Notes: generated from the letters alone by a model not told the origin. A stretch of DNA of 64,000 nucleotides from CAZFPT01 sp046541875 (GCA_046541875.1 JBKHCL010000001.1:5792-69791), one strand, 5' to 3'; positions 19,611 through 28,668 are shown, counted from the stretch's first letter. Translations and numbers: made by a program.

Positions 19611-19668
19611 TTGATGGATACCAGGAAGATAAGGAAGACCACAGACACTTTGGAAGGAGCAACGACAG

Positions 19669-19971
19669 ATGGCCAAAGGGAAACCCAAGATTCGCCCGCT
19701 GGGCGAGAAGGTTCTTGTGCAGCGACTCGAGGCGGAGCAGGTCACCAAGGGCGGCATTGTGCTGCCGGACACCGCCAAGGAGAAGCCCCAGGAAGGCACG
19801 ATCATCGCCGTGGGCGACGGAAAGCTCATGGGCGACGGTGAGCGCGCCGATCCGCAGGTGTCCAAGGGCGACCGCGTCCTGTTCACCAGCTATGCGGGCA
19901 CGGAAATCAAGGTCGATGGCGAGGAATATCTGCTCATGAGCGAGTCGGATATCCTGGCTATCGTCGACTAG
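19669..19971 (+). CDS. groES: Co-chaperonin GroES
   Basis: 100 residues, the normal length. IRPLGEKVLVQRLE opens the beta-barrel. The mobile loop that docks on GroEL is KGGIVLPDTAKEKPQEG, followed by the conserved SKGDRVLFTSYAGTEIKVDG and the C-terminal LLMSESDILAIV. It forms the heptameric lid of the GroEL folding chamber in the cytosol. It starts after GGAAGGAG and is followed 41 bases later by groEL. No CIRCE repeat is visible upstream, so heat regulation must use another signal. Confidence 0.97.
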   Translation: MAKGKPKIRPLGEKVLVQRLEAEQVTKGGIVLPDTAKEKPQEGTIIAVGDGKLMGDGERADPQVSKGDRVLFTSYAGTEIKVDGEEYLLMSESDILAIVD

Positions 19972-20012
19972 TCGAATTGTTTCCCCCAATGCAGCAGGGA
20001 GCTTGAATCACA

Positions 20013-21641
20013 ATGGCAAAGAAGAAGATTTCATTCGATGTGGAAGCGCGCGACGGCATCCGCCGGGGCGTCAAGCAGTTGGCCAGGGCGGTGAAGGTAA
20101 CCCTCGGGCCCACCGGACGCGTGGTGGTTCTGGAGAAGTCCTTCGGCTCGCCGACCGTCACCAAGGACGGCGTCTCGGTCGCCAAGGAGATCGAGCTGGA
20201 AGACGCCAACGAGAACATGGGCGCCCAGATGGTCAAGGAAGTCGCCTCCCGGACGTCCGACGTCGCCGGCGACGGAACCACCACGGCGACCATTTACGCC
20301 GAGGCGATCTTCGAGGAAGGCCTCAAGAACGTCACCGCCGGCGCCAAGGCGATGCAGCTGAAGCGCGGAATCGAAAAGGGCGTCGACGCCGTCGTCGAGG
20401 AACTGGCCAAGCTCTCCAACCCCATCAAGGGGTCCAAGGAGATCGCCCAGGTCGGCACGTGCGCCGCCAACCAGGACAGCGAGATCGGCAAGAAGATCGC
20501 CGACGCGATGGACAAGGTCGGCAAGGACGGCGTGATCACCGTCGAAGAGGGCAAGGGCACGGACACCACCGTGGACCTTGTCGAGGGGATGCAGTTCGAT
20601 AAGGGCTACATCTCCCCGCACTTCGTCAACAAGACCGACACGATGGAGGCTGACCTCGAAAAGCCCTTCGTGCTCGTCCACGAGAAGAAGATCTCGCAGA
20701 TCAAGGACCTTGTCCCGGTGCTGGAGAAGATCGCCCAGTCCGGCCGACCTCTGGTGATTATCGCCGAGGACATCGAGGGCGAAGCGCTGGCGACCCTCGT
20801 GGTCAACAAGCTGCGAGGCACGTTGCAGACGGTGGCTGTCAAGGCTCCGGGCTTCGGCGATCGTCGCAAGGAAATGATGCAGGACATCGCCACGCTCACC
20901 GGCGGCAAGGCGATCATGGAAGACATGGGCATCAGCCTCGATGGGCTGGACATCTCCGACTTGGGCAGCGCCAAGCGCGTTCGCGTGAGCAAGGACAACA
21001 CCACCATCATCGAAGGCGGCGGCAAGACGGCCGACATCAAGGCCCGCATCGAGCAGATCAAGGGTCAGATCGAGGCGACCACCAGCGATTACGATCGCGA
21101 GAAGCTCGAAGAGCGCCTCGCCAAGCTCTCCGGCGGCGTCGCCCAGATCAACGTGGGCGCAGCCACCGAGGTCGAGATGAAGGAGAAGAAAGCCCGCGTC
21201 GAGGACGCCCTGCACGCCTGCCGGGCGGCCGTCGAGGAAGGCATTCTCCCCGGTGGCGGCGTGGCTGTCCTGCGTGCGATCAAGGCGCTGGACAAGGTCA
21301 AAACCGTCAGCGACGACGAAAAAACCGGCGTGGACATCATCCGCCGGGCGCTGTCGGCCCCGGTTCGCCAGTTGGCGGCCAACTCCGGGCTGGACGGGGC
21401 CATCGTCGCCGCGAAGGTCATGGAGTCCGACGACACCAACTTCGGCTACAACGCCCTGACCGGAAAGTACACCGACCTGGTCAAAGACGGCGTGATCGTG
21501 CCCACCAAGGTGGAGCGATCGGCCCTGCAGAACGCCGCGTCCGTGGCCGGCCTGCTGCTGACCACCGACGCGATCGTCTCGGAAATCCCCGAGAAGAAGC
21601 CCGCCGGCGCCGGCGGTGGTGGCATGGAAGACATGTACTAA
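20013..21641 (+). CDS. groEL: Chaperonin GroEL
   Basis: 542 residues, full length. ATP-binding and hydrolysis motifs are intact: VTLGPTGRVVVLEKSFGSP, VAGDGTTTATIYAEAI, and GGGVAVLRA near residue 410. The apical domain contains the hydrophobic client-binding surface, and the C terminus ends in a Gly-rich then Met-containing tail (GGGGMEDMY), as in most bacteria. It assembles as a double heptamer and folds proteins with GroES, encoded just upstream. A strong intrinsic terminator starts 31 bases after the stop. Confidence 0.98.
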   Translation: MAKKKISFDVEARDGIRRGVKQLARAVKVTLGPTGRVVVLEKSFGSPTVTKDGVSVAKEIELEDANENMGAQMVKEVASRTSDVAGDGTTTATIYAEAIFEEGLKNVTAGAKAMQLKRGIEKGVDAVVEELAKLSNPIKGSKEIAQVGTCAANQDSEIGKKIADAMDKVGKDGVITVEEGKGTDTTVDLVEGMQFDKGYISPHFVNKTDTMEADLEKPFVLVHEKKISQIKDLVPVLEKIAQSGRPLVIIAEDIEGEALATLVVNKLRGTLQTVAVKAPGFGDRRKEMMQDIATLTGGKAIMEDMGISLDGLDISDLGSAKRVRVSKDNTTIIEGGGKTADIKARIEQIKGQIEATTSDYDREKLEERLAKLSGGVAQINVGAATEVEMKEKKARVEDALHACRAAVEEGILPGGGVAVLRAIKALDKVKTVSDDEKTGVDIIRRALSAPVRQLAANSGLDGAIVAAKVMESDDTNFGYNALTGKYTDLVKDGVIVPTKVERSALQNAASVAGLLLTTDAIVSEIPEKKPAGAGGGGMEDMY

Positions 21642-21671
21642 ATCGCCCGGCCGACGCTGAATCGAAGTTTC

Positions 21672-21709
21672 CGGACGCCCGCTGGTAACCCCCGCGGGCG
21701 TCCGTCTTT
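21672..21709 (+). terminator. Intrinsic terminator of groESL
   Basis: CGGACGCCCGC (21672-21682), 11-base loop, GCGGGCGTCCG (21694-21704), then TCTTT. The stem is 11 perfect pairs. Confidence 0.85.
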
Positions 21710-21849
21710 GCGCTCGTTCCGCCAGGTCGACCAATTCGCCCTCGCCTCGGATGGATCGTAGCTTGCAGATGGGCGGATTCCGCCCCGACGGCGCGCTAAG
21801 GACAGCGCGAAGACCGATACGATGCGGGCGAACGATGGGAGAGCACATT

Positions 21850-22080
21850 ATGGCCACGCGAGGAAAAAAGGGCAGCGTGCTGCTGCCGGACACCGCCGGT
21901 CTGAACTTCGGGATCTGGCTGGACCCGTCGGCCGACGTCCAGACAACCAGGCCCCGGGCAGTTCCCATACCGCAAGACGCCTCCAACGCCCCCGAAACGT
22001 CCCTGGTACAGACGATGGAAGAGGTCCGGAAAGACTGGGAGAACCACCTCTACCCCCAACAGGCGGGCAGAAACAAGTAG
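21850..22080 (+). CDS. Small hypothetical protein
   Basis: 76 residues, unrecognised. The start ATG 21850 has GGGAG eight bases upstream. The product begins MATRGKKGSVLLPDT and goes on to NFGIWLDPSADV, then a Pro-rich linker and a predicted amphipathic helix (SLVQTMEEVRKDWENHLY). It has no signal peptide or transmembrane segment. It lies alone behind the groEL terminator and 168 bases before the next gene. Codon choice is like its neighbours. Real, but of unknown role. Confidence 0.5.
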   Translation: MATRGKKGSVLLPDTAGLNFGIWLDPSADVQTTRPRAVPIPQDASNAPETSLVQTMEEVRKDWENHLYPQQAGRNK

Positions 22081-22248
22081 CTATTCCACTTTCCTGACCA
22101 AACGACCTCCGGAGACCGTTGGCTGTTGCTCTTTGAGTTTCACGCACCCCTCGCCGGGTTCGAGATGAAGCTTCTGGCGCGTCCTCATGCTTGCGGCGCA
22201 TAGAATGACCTGATGCACCGCAAGTGACACTCAAGGAAAGGACGCACC

Positions 22249-23304
22249 ATGGCATACATCGCGGACAAAGGCGAGTGCGCGAAGATTCTCTTCGTCGAGG
22301 CCGAGGAGTGGGAACGCACCAAGCTCGTCGAAAAGTGCGGCTGCGGCGAGGACGTCCCGTGGACGGCCAAGCGTTTCGAGAACCTCACCGACGGCGAGAT
22401 CCCGGACGGCACGCAGATCCTCAGTCCGTTCGTGGAGAGCGACCTGTCGGCCGACCAGCTCCGGCGCGTCCCGGAGCTCAAGCTGGTCGCCACTCGCACG
22501 ACCGGGTATGACCACATCGACCTGGACTACTGCAACGAGAATGGCATCGTCGTGAGCAACGTGCCCGACTATGGCGACAACACGGTCGCCGAGCACACCT
22601 TTGCGCTGATTCTCGCCCTGACGCGCAAAATCCCGCAGACCTACGATCGGGTGATCCGCGGCAATTTCGACATCGGCGGGTTGCGCGGGATCGATCTTCG
22701 CGGCCGAACGTTCGGCGCGATCGGGGCCGGCAACATCGCCCAGCATGCCCTGCGGATTGCCGTGGGGTTCTCCATGCGCGCGATCGCCTTTGACATCCAG
22801 CCCCGCGAGGAACTGGCCAGGGAAATCGGCTTTGAATACGTGGACATGGATCAACTGCTGCGCGACTCGGACATCGTCAGCCTGCACGTGCCCTACAACG
22901 AGCACACCCACCATCTCATCGACGCCGACGCGATGGAGAAAATGAAGGACACCGCCATTCTCATCAACACCGCCCGTGGCGGCATCGTGGATCCGCAGGC
23001 ACTGTTGGAAGCACTGCGAAGCGGCAAGCTCGGCGGAGCGGGGCTGGACGTGCTCGAAGCGGAGCACGCCATCGGCGAGGAGGCCGAGCTGCTGTCCAGC
23101 TCGTTCGATACCGACAAGCTCACCAACATCGTCCGCTCCCACGCGCTGATGCGAATGGACAACGTCGTCATCACCCCACACATGGCCTTCAACTCCGAAG
23201 AGGCGGTCCTGCGGATTATTGAAACGACCGTCGAGAACATCCACCGCTTCCTGGAGGACAAGCCGCAGAACGTGGTCAACGACCCCCAGGGCGTGGAAGT
23301 CTGA
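22249..23304 (+). CDS. D-2-hydroxyacid dehydrogenase (LdhA/D-lactate dehydrogenase-like)
   Basis: 351 residues. ATRTTGYDHIDLDYC and VSNVPDYGDNTVAEHTFALIL are typical of D-lactate and related D-2-hydroxyacid dehydrogenases. The NAD site is FGAIGAGNIAQHALRIA (glycines near 159-161). Catalytic residues fit R243 in INTARGG, a Glu in DVLEAEH, and H311 in ITPHMAFN. It would interconvert a 2-keto acid and its D-hydroxy acid with NAD(H). SD AAGGAAAGGA precedes ATG 22249. It converges with the ebo-like operon, and a hairpin lies between the two. It is longer than, and distinct from, the relative at 8738. Confidence 0.92.
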   Translation: MAYIADKGECAKILFVEAEEWERTKLVEKCGCGEDVPWTAKRFENLTDGEIPDGTQILSPFVESDLSADQLRRVPELKLVATRTTGYDHIDLDYCNENGIVVSNVPDYGDNTVAEHTFALILALTRKIPQTYDRVIRGNFDIGGLRGIDLRGRTFGAIGAGNIAQHALRIAVGFSMRAIAFDIQPREELAREIGFEYVDMDQLLRDSDIVSLHVPYNEHTHHLIDADAMEKMKDTAILINTARGGIVDPQALLEALRSGKLGGAGLDVLEAEHAIGEEAELLSSSFDTDKLTNIVRSHALMRMDNVVITPHMAFNSEEAVLRIIETTVENIHRFLEDKPQNVVNDPQGVEV

Positions 23305-23321
23305 CGGAGGTGGATCCGCTT

Positions 23322-23345
23322 CGGGCCGGGCCCATATCCGGCCCG
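23322..23345. terminator. Hairpin between convergent genes
   Basis: CGGGCCGG, 8-base loop, CCGGCCCG: a symmetric 8-bp stem that could stop transcripts from both sides. Confidence 0.5.
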
Positions 23346-23365
23346 CGCGCGGCAGCAACGGATGG

Positions 23366-24559
23366 TCAGTCGACGTGGAGCAGTTCGTCGAGCACCCAGC
23401 GGTACTCCCGGGCGATGCTCTCGTCGACCGGCAGGGCGCGCATGCCCTCGGGCAGGACGTCGAAGGTGTAGGTCTCGATCTCCAGGTGGGCACACTCGCC
23501 GCCGCCGAGCAGAACCGCGGCGTCGCCCAGCATATCCTCCCGCGTGGACCGCAATGGCCCGTCGCCCTCCCAGTGCAGGGGCACGTGGAAATGCACGCGC
23601 CATTGCGCGTTGTCGCGAGGCCCGTGGGCCAGGGCGGCCGGCAGATCCGGGTAGGTGTGCATGTCTCCGGCGGGGCTGCGCGTGTTGACCTGGTGCAGAT
23701 ACGTCTCGTCGCGGAAGGGCCCAAGACGGTGGTCGACGGCAGATGCGTCGCACGCCAGGGCGGCTGAGAGTTGCACCTTCGCCAGACGAACGCCCATCGA
23801 TCGCAGCTTCCCCATGGCGTCGGAGGGGTCTCGAAACGCGACGGCCTCGTGCGCGGTATCCAGGCAGACGCCCACATGACGGGTGAGCAGGGCGTCGGCG
23901 AGCTCTTCCTCCATGCCGAAGTTCAGCCTGAGGAAATCCCGGCCGACGGACCGCGCCGGGCCGGTGAGGAACTCCGCCGCCTCCTGGGCCGTCTCCAGCA
24001 GGCAATCCGGCTCGGGCTCCAGCGCCAGGACGATCTCCCGCCCCGTTTGACGACGCAGACGCGCCAGGTACGTGGCCACCTCGGCCAGGCGAAGGGTGAT
24101 CTGCTCGATGTCCGCGTCATCCTCGATCCAGTCCCGATACGAGCCGGGAACCGTCGAGATGCTCCCGACTACGCCCTCGGGAAGCAACGCAGCGAGAATA
24201 TCCGCCAGCGCGAGGGTGTAGTCCCGCCGCTCGGTCGTTCGCCAGTCGGGTCGATACACCGCCGCCTTGACGGCTGTCTCGTGGAACCTGCCGTACGGAA
24301 AGCCGTTGATGGTGAACACGTAGAGATCGTGGGCATCCAGAAAGGCCCGCAACTCGGCGAGTCTGTGAGGGTGGTTCAGTTCGTCGGCGGCGCGAGCGGA
24401 CAGCCGCAACCCCAGCCCGAACCGCGAACCCGGCGCCACGAGATCGCGGACGGCTGTGGCGTGTGTGCGGATCGCCTGGAAGTTCTCCTCCCAGCTCTCG
24501 CCGGGGTGGATGTTGAGGCAGTAAGTCAGATGGACCGCCGGCGACTCGGAGACAATCAT
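23366..24559 (-). CDS. EboE-like TIM-barrel protein (sugar isomerase/endonuclease IV fold)
   Basis: 397 residues. The sequence opens VHLTYCLNIHPGESWEENF and continues RFGLGLRLSARAADEL, FTINGFPYGRFH, ALEPEPDCLLE, VGVCLDTAHEAV and FHVPLHW, with His, Glu and Asp placed at the ends of strands like the metal site of xylose isomerase-type TIM barrels. This pattern matches the EboE metabolite-traffic family as I know it. Its ATG (24559) overlaps the stop of the preceding synthase-like gene as ATGA, so the two are translationally coupled. A longer reading up to 24784 would run inside that gene and is rejected. The function of EboE is not established. Confidence 0.75.
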   Translation of the reverse strand: MIVSESPAVHLTYCLNIHPGESWEENFQAIRTHATAVRDLVAPGSRFGLGLRLSARAADELNHPHRLAELRAFLDAHDLYVFTINGFPYGRFHETAVKAAVYRPDWRTTERRDYTLALADILAALLPEGVVGSISTVPGSYRDWIEDDADIEQITLRLAEVATYLARLRRQTGREIVLALEPEPDCLLETAQEAAEFLTGPARSVGRDFLRLNFGMEEELADALLTRHVGVCLDTAHEAVAFRDPSDAMGKLRSMGVRLAKVQLSAALACDASAVDHRLGPFRDETYLHQVNTRSPAGDMHTYPDLPAALAHGPRDNAQWRVHFHVPLHWEGDGPLRSTREDMLGDAAVLLGGGECAHLEIETYTFDVLPEGMRALPVDESIAREYRWVLDELLHVD

Positions 24560-25782
24560 TTCGCGTTCCGCCGCTGGTCTCGGGCACGGAGCCAATCGAT
24601 ACCGTCGCGGATCGCCGACGGATCCATTTCGTGGACCTCGATCTTTCTGCCGATCCCGTCGGGCAGGGTAATCGTCAGTACCCCGCCGAGGTGTTCGCGG
24701 AAGTCCTCCAGCCCGCCAAGCAACGCCGGTCGACCGGCCTGGTCGGTCGAATCCAGCAGCGCACTCCACGTCGGCAGGTCGCACGCTTCCAATGCCGAGA
24801 CGATCTGTTCGAGCTCGTCGCTGTTGAGCAGCCCGGTGCGCTGGGCGTAGCAGGAGTCCAGGGCGATGCCGATTGATACCGCCTGGCCGTGCCCGAGGCG
24901 GTATCCGCTGAGCACCTCCAGCTTGTGTCCCGCCCAGTGGCCGAAATCCAACGGCCTGGCCGAGCCGAACTCGAACGGGTCGCCGGAAGTGCGAATGTGC
25001 TCCAGGTGCAGCTCGGCGCAGCGGCGGACGACCTCGGCCATCACGTCCAGGTCGCGATTCACCAGGGCCGGGCCGCTCTGTTGCAGCATCTCCAGCAGCG
25101 CCCGGTCGCGGATGATGGCCACCTTGAACGCCTCAGCCACTCCGCCCAACCAGTCGCGTTGCGTGAGCGTGGGCAGGAACTCCCGGTCGTTGATGACGGC
25201 CAGAGGCGGGGCGAAAGTGCCCACGAAGTTCTTCTGGCCGTGTTCGTTCATTCCGTTTTTCACGCCGATTCCCGCGTCGTTCTGGGCCAGCGTGGTCGTG
25301 GGAATCCGCACCAGTCGGACGCCGCGATGAATCACCGACGCCGCGAAGCCGACCATGTCCAGTACGCTTCCGCCACCGACGGCGACGATGGTGCTCTGGC
25401 GGTCGAGGTGCACGCTGCCGGCAGTCCATAGAATGTCCCGGACGGTGTCCCATGAGTTCTTGGCGTCCTCCCCGCCGGGAACCGTCTGGGGCGGGGCGGC
25501 CAACTCCAGCCGATCGCCACGGGCGTGGAAATATTCCTTGATGCGGTTGGTCAGTGTCGGATGCGCCTCGGCGAGGCCGTCGTCCACATAGACCAGCGCG
25601 CGGGCCGGACGCTTCGGCGTGGCGGCGGTAAGCGAGTCGGCCAACAACTCATTGCGGGGGTGGAAGACGTTGCTCGTGAAATGCACGTCGTACGCGAAGG
25701 CGACCTCGATGCGTTGCTGAATGACGGACGTCTGCTCGGGCGCGCTGCTCCGGGACGGCTGGGGGGGCGTGTTGGGGGTCAT
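24556..25782 (-). CDS. EboD-like 3-dehydroquinate synthase family protein
   Basis: 408 residues of the sugar-phosphate cyclase fold. NAD binding is shown by VAVGGGSVLDMVGFAAS (GGGSV 136-140). RIPTTTLAQNDAGIGVKNGMN differs from true AroB and fits the EboD branch. Metal ligands are likely in DFGHWAGHKLE and YRLGHGQAVSIG. AroB itself turns DAHP into 3-dehydroquinate; the Ebo branch has an unknown substrate. SD GGAG lies just before ATG 25782. The gene is 67 bases behind the phosphodiesterase-like gene and overlaps the eboE-like gene by 4 bases, so the three read as one operon. Confidence 0.8.
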   Translation of the reverse strand: MTPNTPPQPSRSSAPEQTSVIQQRIEVAFAYDVHFTSNVFHPRNELLADSLTAATPKRPARALVYVDDGLAEAHPTLTNRIKEYFHARGDRLELAAPPQTVPGGEDAKNSWDTVRDILWTAGSVHLDRQSTIVAVGGGSVLDMVGFAASVIHRGVRLVRIPTTTLAQNDAGIGVKNGMNEHGQKNFVGTFAPPLAVINDREFLPTLTQRDWLGGVAEAFKVAIIRDRALLEMLQQSGPALVNRDLDVMAEVVRRCAELHLEHIRTSGDPFEFGSARPLDFGHWAGHKLEVLSGYRLGHGQAVSIGIALDSCYAQRTGLLNSDELEQIVSALEACDLPTWSALLDSTDQAGRPALLGGLEDFREHLGGVLTITLPDGIGRKIEVHEMDPSAIRDGIDWLRARDQRRNAK

Positions 25783-25849
25783 AGTACTCCGTTGAACTCC
25801 TGCGGCGGCCTACCTTTTATACGCTCGGGCGGGCAAAAGGTTCCAGTGT

Positions 25850-27148
25850 TCATCCCTCCAGCCAGGCCCGCACGAACTGGGAAAGGTCCACCAGGTCGGC
25901 CGGCTGGGAGGACAGCGGAAGCGTGGTGGCGTAGGCGATCTCCCTGCCGGGCCCGACGCGGCCATGGGTTCCGCCGATGCGGGTGGTGTCCTGACTGACG
26001 GACACGGGCGGCCAACCGAAGAACAGTTCGCACGGGTCGAACCCGGGTTTGTTGTGAATGTCGATGTGGCGGGCGAAGTCCGGGGCGTGGCGTTTGCCGG
26101 TCCACCACGGGTACGCCAGCCACGTGTTGGCCGCCGCGATCAGCACCAGTTCGCCGCTGTTGGGGTGGTCCAGCCCGCGTTTGGCCTTGTCCGCGCCGCC
26201 GAGGATTTCCTCGACGCCGGCGACCTCCGAGAGCACCGCTTCCACGCGTTCGATGTCACGCCGGTCGGGAATGTAGACGTGGGCGATCTCGTGGTCCACC
26301 ATGGCAAAGGCGGACGAGCGGTGCAGGTCCGGGTACAGGCGCCCGGCGACGTCGCGCAGCGTCAGCAGTCCGGCGTCGGCGAGCACGCGGTTGGGATACG
26401 TCGCGCCTCCCTCGTCGGCCGGCGCGATGGCGTAATCGCCGACGATGAGCACCTCGTGTCCGCTACGACGGGCGGCCGTCAGGAGCGTCTCCAACTGCTG
26501 GAACGTTCGATCCAGCGCGGCGACGGCGGGGGGGTGGTCCGGGCCGACGCGTTGCAGATCGTAGTCCAGGCTCGGCAGGTAGGTCAGCAGCAGGTCCGGG
26601 CGGAGTTGGGGGTCATGGAGAACCTCGGCGACCGACGCGGCGATCCAGTCGCCGACCTTCGCATGGGCCAGCGGGCCCCAGTAGCGGTGCAGCTTGAACT
26701 TGCCGCCCATCCGACGGACCAACTCCGGGTAGAGTGTCGCGGGCAGCGAGTAGCAGTCCATGACCATCCCGCCCCCGTGCGTGTGGATCGGGGCGGGGGT
26801 CAACAGCAGGTCCACCTCTTCGCCCATCGACTGCTGCCAGAACATCATGCCCACCCGGCCGCCGTTTTCGCGGAAGGTGCTCCAGATCCGCTCGCCTTCC
26901 ACCAGTCGGGCGGATTGCTCCCAGAACATGACCTTGCGGAGGTCGCGGAAGTATCGTCCGTTGGCGACCATCCCATGCCCTGCCGGCAGTTGGGCGGTTC
27001 GCAGCGACGCCTGGGCGGTACACGTCACGGCCGGGAATACGGCGGCCGACGGGAGAAAGGTCAGCCCCTGCCAGTCCAGTCGATCCGCGGTGCGGAGCAG
27101 GTCGTACCCCAAGGCAGCTACGTTCACGATGAGCAGCTTACGGTCCAT
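25850..27148 (-). CDS. EboF-like alkaline phosphatase/nucleotide pyrophosphatase family protein
   Basis: 432 residues. It begins LLIVNVAALGYDLL and has AVTCTAQASL, where T42 or T44 is the likely phosphorylated nucleophile of the type I phosphodiesterase superfamily. Later metal-site motifs are LLTYLPSLDYDLQ, VLIVGDYAI, FAMVDHEIAHVYI and HNKPGFDPCELFF. It has no signal peptide, so unlike many relatives it appears cytosolic. It is the first gene of a probable operon with the EboD- and EboE-like genes, which is why I assign it to the EboF group. There is no strong SD site. The natural substrate is unknown. Confidence 0.75.
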   Translation of the reverse strand: MDRKLLIVNVAALGYDLLRTADRLDWQGLTFLPSAAVFPAVTCTAQASLRTAQLPAGHGMVANGRYFRDLRKVMFWEQSARLVEGERIWSTFRENGGRVGMMFWQQSMGEEVDLLLTPAPIHTHGGGMVMDCYSLPATLYPELVRRMGGKFKLHRYWGPLAHAKVGDWIAASVAEVLHDPQLRPDLLLTYLPSLDYDLQRVGPDHPPAVAALDRTFQQLETLLTAARRSGHEVLIVGDYAIAPADEGGATYPNRVLADAGLLTLRDVAGRLYPDLHRSSAFAMVDHEIAHVYIPDRRDIERVEAVLSEVAGVEEILGGADKAKRGLDHPNSGELVLIAAANTWLAYPWWTGKRHAPDFARHIDIHNKPGFDPCELFFGWPPVSVSQDTTRIGGTHGRVGPGREIAYATTLPLSSQPADLVDLSQFVRAWLEG

Positions 27149-27247
27149 GACGCGAGTGTACCCGCAAAGGCCGAACCTCGCCAGTTGCCGGACCGGCCAC
27201 CTGCGCCCGCATTTGGATTTCTCGCCGGTTGTGGCTGGTGTTCGGTG

Positions 27248-28588
27248 TTACCGTCGTCGGCCTCGCAGGAGGTTTCGGCGGACGGGTTTTCGTCTTCCCC
27301 GGTAGGCGGTGCGGTTGAGCGTGCGTTTTTTGGCCGGCGGGCGTGAGGCGTAGGGGTGTTCCTCGACGAACTCGATGGGCTTTTTCACGAGGCTTTCGAT
27401 TTGCGAGAGGACGGGGCGTTCCTGCACGGCGCAGAAGCTCAGCGCCAGGCCCTTCGCCCCGGCCCGGCCGGTTCGTCCGATGCGATGGACATACGTTTCG
27501 GGTTCGTCGGGCATGTCGAAGTTGATCACGTGCGAGATGTCGTCCACGTCCAGCCCACGGGCGGCGATGTCGCTGGCGATCAGCACGCGGGACCGCCCCT
27601 CGCTGAAGTCTTTCAACGCCCGCTGGCGGTCTTTCTGGGAGCGGTCGGAATGAATGACGGCGGCGTCGATGTCCTGTCGCTGCAGCCGGGCCGTGATGAT
27701 GTCCGCCCGCCGCTTGGTGCGGGTGAACACCAGGGCCCGCGTGATGTCCGTGTCCTCCAGGACATGCTCGAGAAGTTCCTGCTTCTTGGGCGTCTCGACG
27801 AAGTAGACCTGCTGGGTGACGTTCTCGGCGGCCGGCGCTTCGGGCTTGATGCGGACCTGCTCGGGATCGGTGAGAATGCTCCGTGCCAGGCGGTCGATCG
27901 CCGGCGGAATGGTCGCCGAGAACATCAGCGTCTGCCGCTGTTTGGGCAGGGCCCGCTCGATGCGGCGGATGTCGTCGATGAAGCCCATGTCCAGCATGCG
28001 GTCGGCCTCGTCGAGCACGAAGATCTCGACGGCGTCGAGATGGACGTATCCCTGCTGCATGAGGTCCATCAGCCGACCCGGCGTGGCGACGACGACGTCC
28101 ACTCCGCGCGTAAGGTCCTGCGTCTGGCGTTTCTGTCGGACGCCGCCGAAGATGGTCGTATAGTCGATGTTCTTAAGGAAATGGCTGTAGGCGTCGAAGC
28201 TCTCGCCGATCTGGGCGGCCAGTTCTCGGGTGGGGCTCAGGATCAGCGCGCGGATCGGCTTGGGCGGACGGGACCGCTTGCGACGTGATCCACTGGAACG
28301 GTCGCGGCGTGGGCGTCCCTTGCCCGGCCGGGGTTTTGTCGAGTCCTGATCGTCGGACGGTTCGACGGGTTCGACATCGTGAGCGGGCTCGTTGGTGTGG
28401 AGCATCTGGAGAATCGGCAGGGCGAACCCGGCCGTCTTGCCCGTACCGGTCTGCGCGCAGGCCATCAGGTCGTCGCCGGCGAGCACGTGTGGAATAGCGA
28501 GTATCTGAACGGGCGTGGGCGTATCGTACCCTTCGCGTTCTACCGCCCGAAGGAGGGGCTCGACGAGCCCGAGGTCATCAAATTTCAT
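27248..28588 (-). CDS. DEAD-box ATP-dependent RNA helicase (RhlE-like)
   Basis: 446 residues. The helicase motifs are in order: Q-motif TPTPVQ near residue 25, Walker A AQTGTGK 45-51, PTRELA, VATPGRLMDLM, DEAD in VLDEADRMLDMGF, SAT in FSATIP, then ARGLDV and HRIGRTGRAG. Between motif I and Ia there is an unusual insert of about 40 residues (70-111) that is first acidic and then very basic. The C terminus is a short Arg/Lys tail for RNA binding. It would unwind structured RNA in ribosome assembly or decay. ATG 28588 is chosen at the start of the conserved core. The promoter at 28641-28668 lies just upstream. Confidence 0.93.
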   Translation of the reverse strand: MKFDDLGLVEPLLRAVEREGYDTPTPVQILAIPHVLAGDDLMACAQTGTGKTAGFALPILQMLHTNEPAHDVEPVEPSDDQDSTKPRPGKGRPRRDRSSGSRRKRSRPPKPIRALILSPTRELAAQIGESFDAYSHFLKNIDYTTIFGGVRQKRQTQDLTRGVDVVVATPGRLMDLMQQGYVHLDAVEIFVLDEADRMLDMGFIDDIRRIERALPKQRQTLMFSATIPPAIDRLARSILTDPEQVRIKPEAPAAENVTQQVYFVETPKKQELLEHVLEDTDITRALVFTRTKRRADIITARLQRQDIDAAVIHSDRSQKDRQRALKDFSEGRSRVLIASDIAARGLDVDDISHVINFDMPDEPETYVHRIGRTGRAGAKGLALSFCAVQERPVLSQIESLVKKPIEFVEEHPYASRPPAKKRTLNRTAYRGRRKPVRRNLLRGRRR

Positions 28589-28640
28589 GCAACAGCTTTC
28601 CGTGAGAGATCTTGTTCTTCCGTCATTTCGTGTATCCCAT

Positions 28641-28668
28641 ATGATACCGCATTGGCGGGATTCGACAA
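28641..28668 (-). promoter_or_regulatory. Sigma70-type promoter of the DEAD-box helicase
   Basis: On the minus strand: TTGTCG (28668-28663), 16-base spacer, TATCAT (28646-28641). An inverted repeat GTATC/GATAC (28632-28647) overlaps the -10 and could be an operator. Confidence 0.5.

Noticed and set aside
19581..19668. Search for a CIRCE (HrcA) element upstream of groES
   Set aside because: No TTAGCACTC-type inverted repeat is present here or in 18754-19145.
18750..19886. Minus-strand frame across the STN/receiver/groES region
   Set aside because: It covers hairpins, leader and antisense of groES; no motif.
20031..21986. Open frame opposite groEL
   Set aside because: groEL is certain and the antisense product has no domain.
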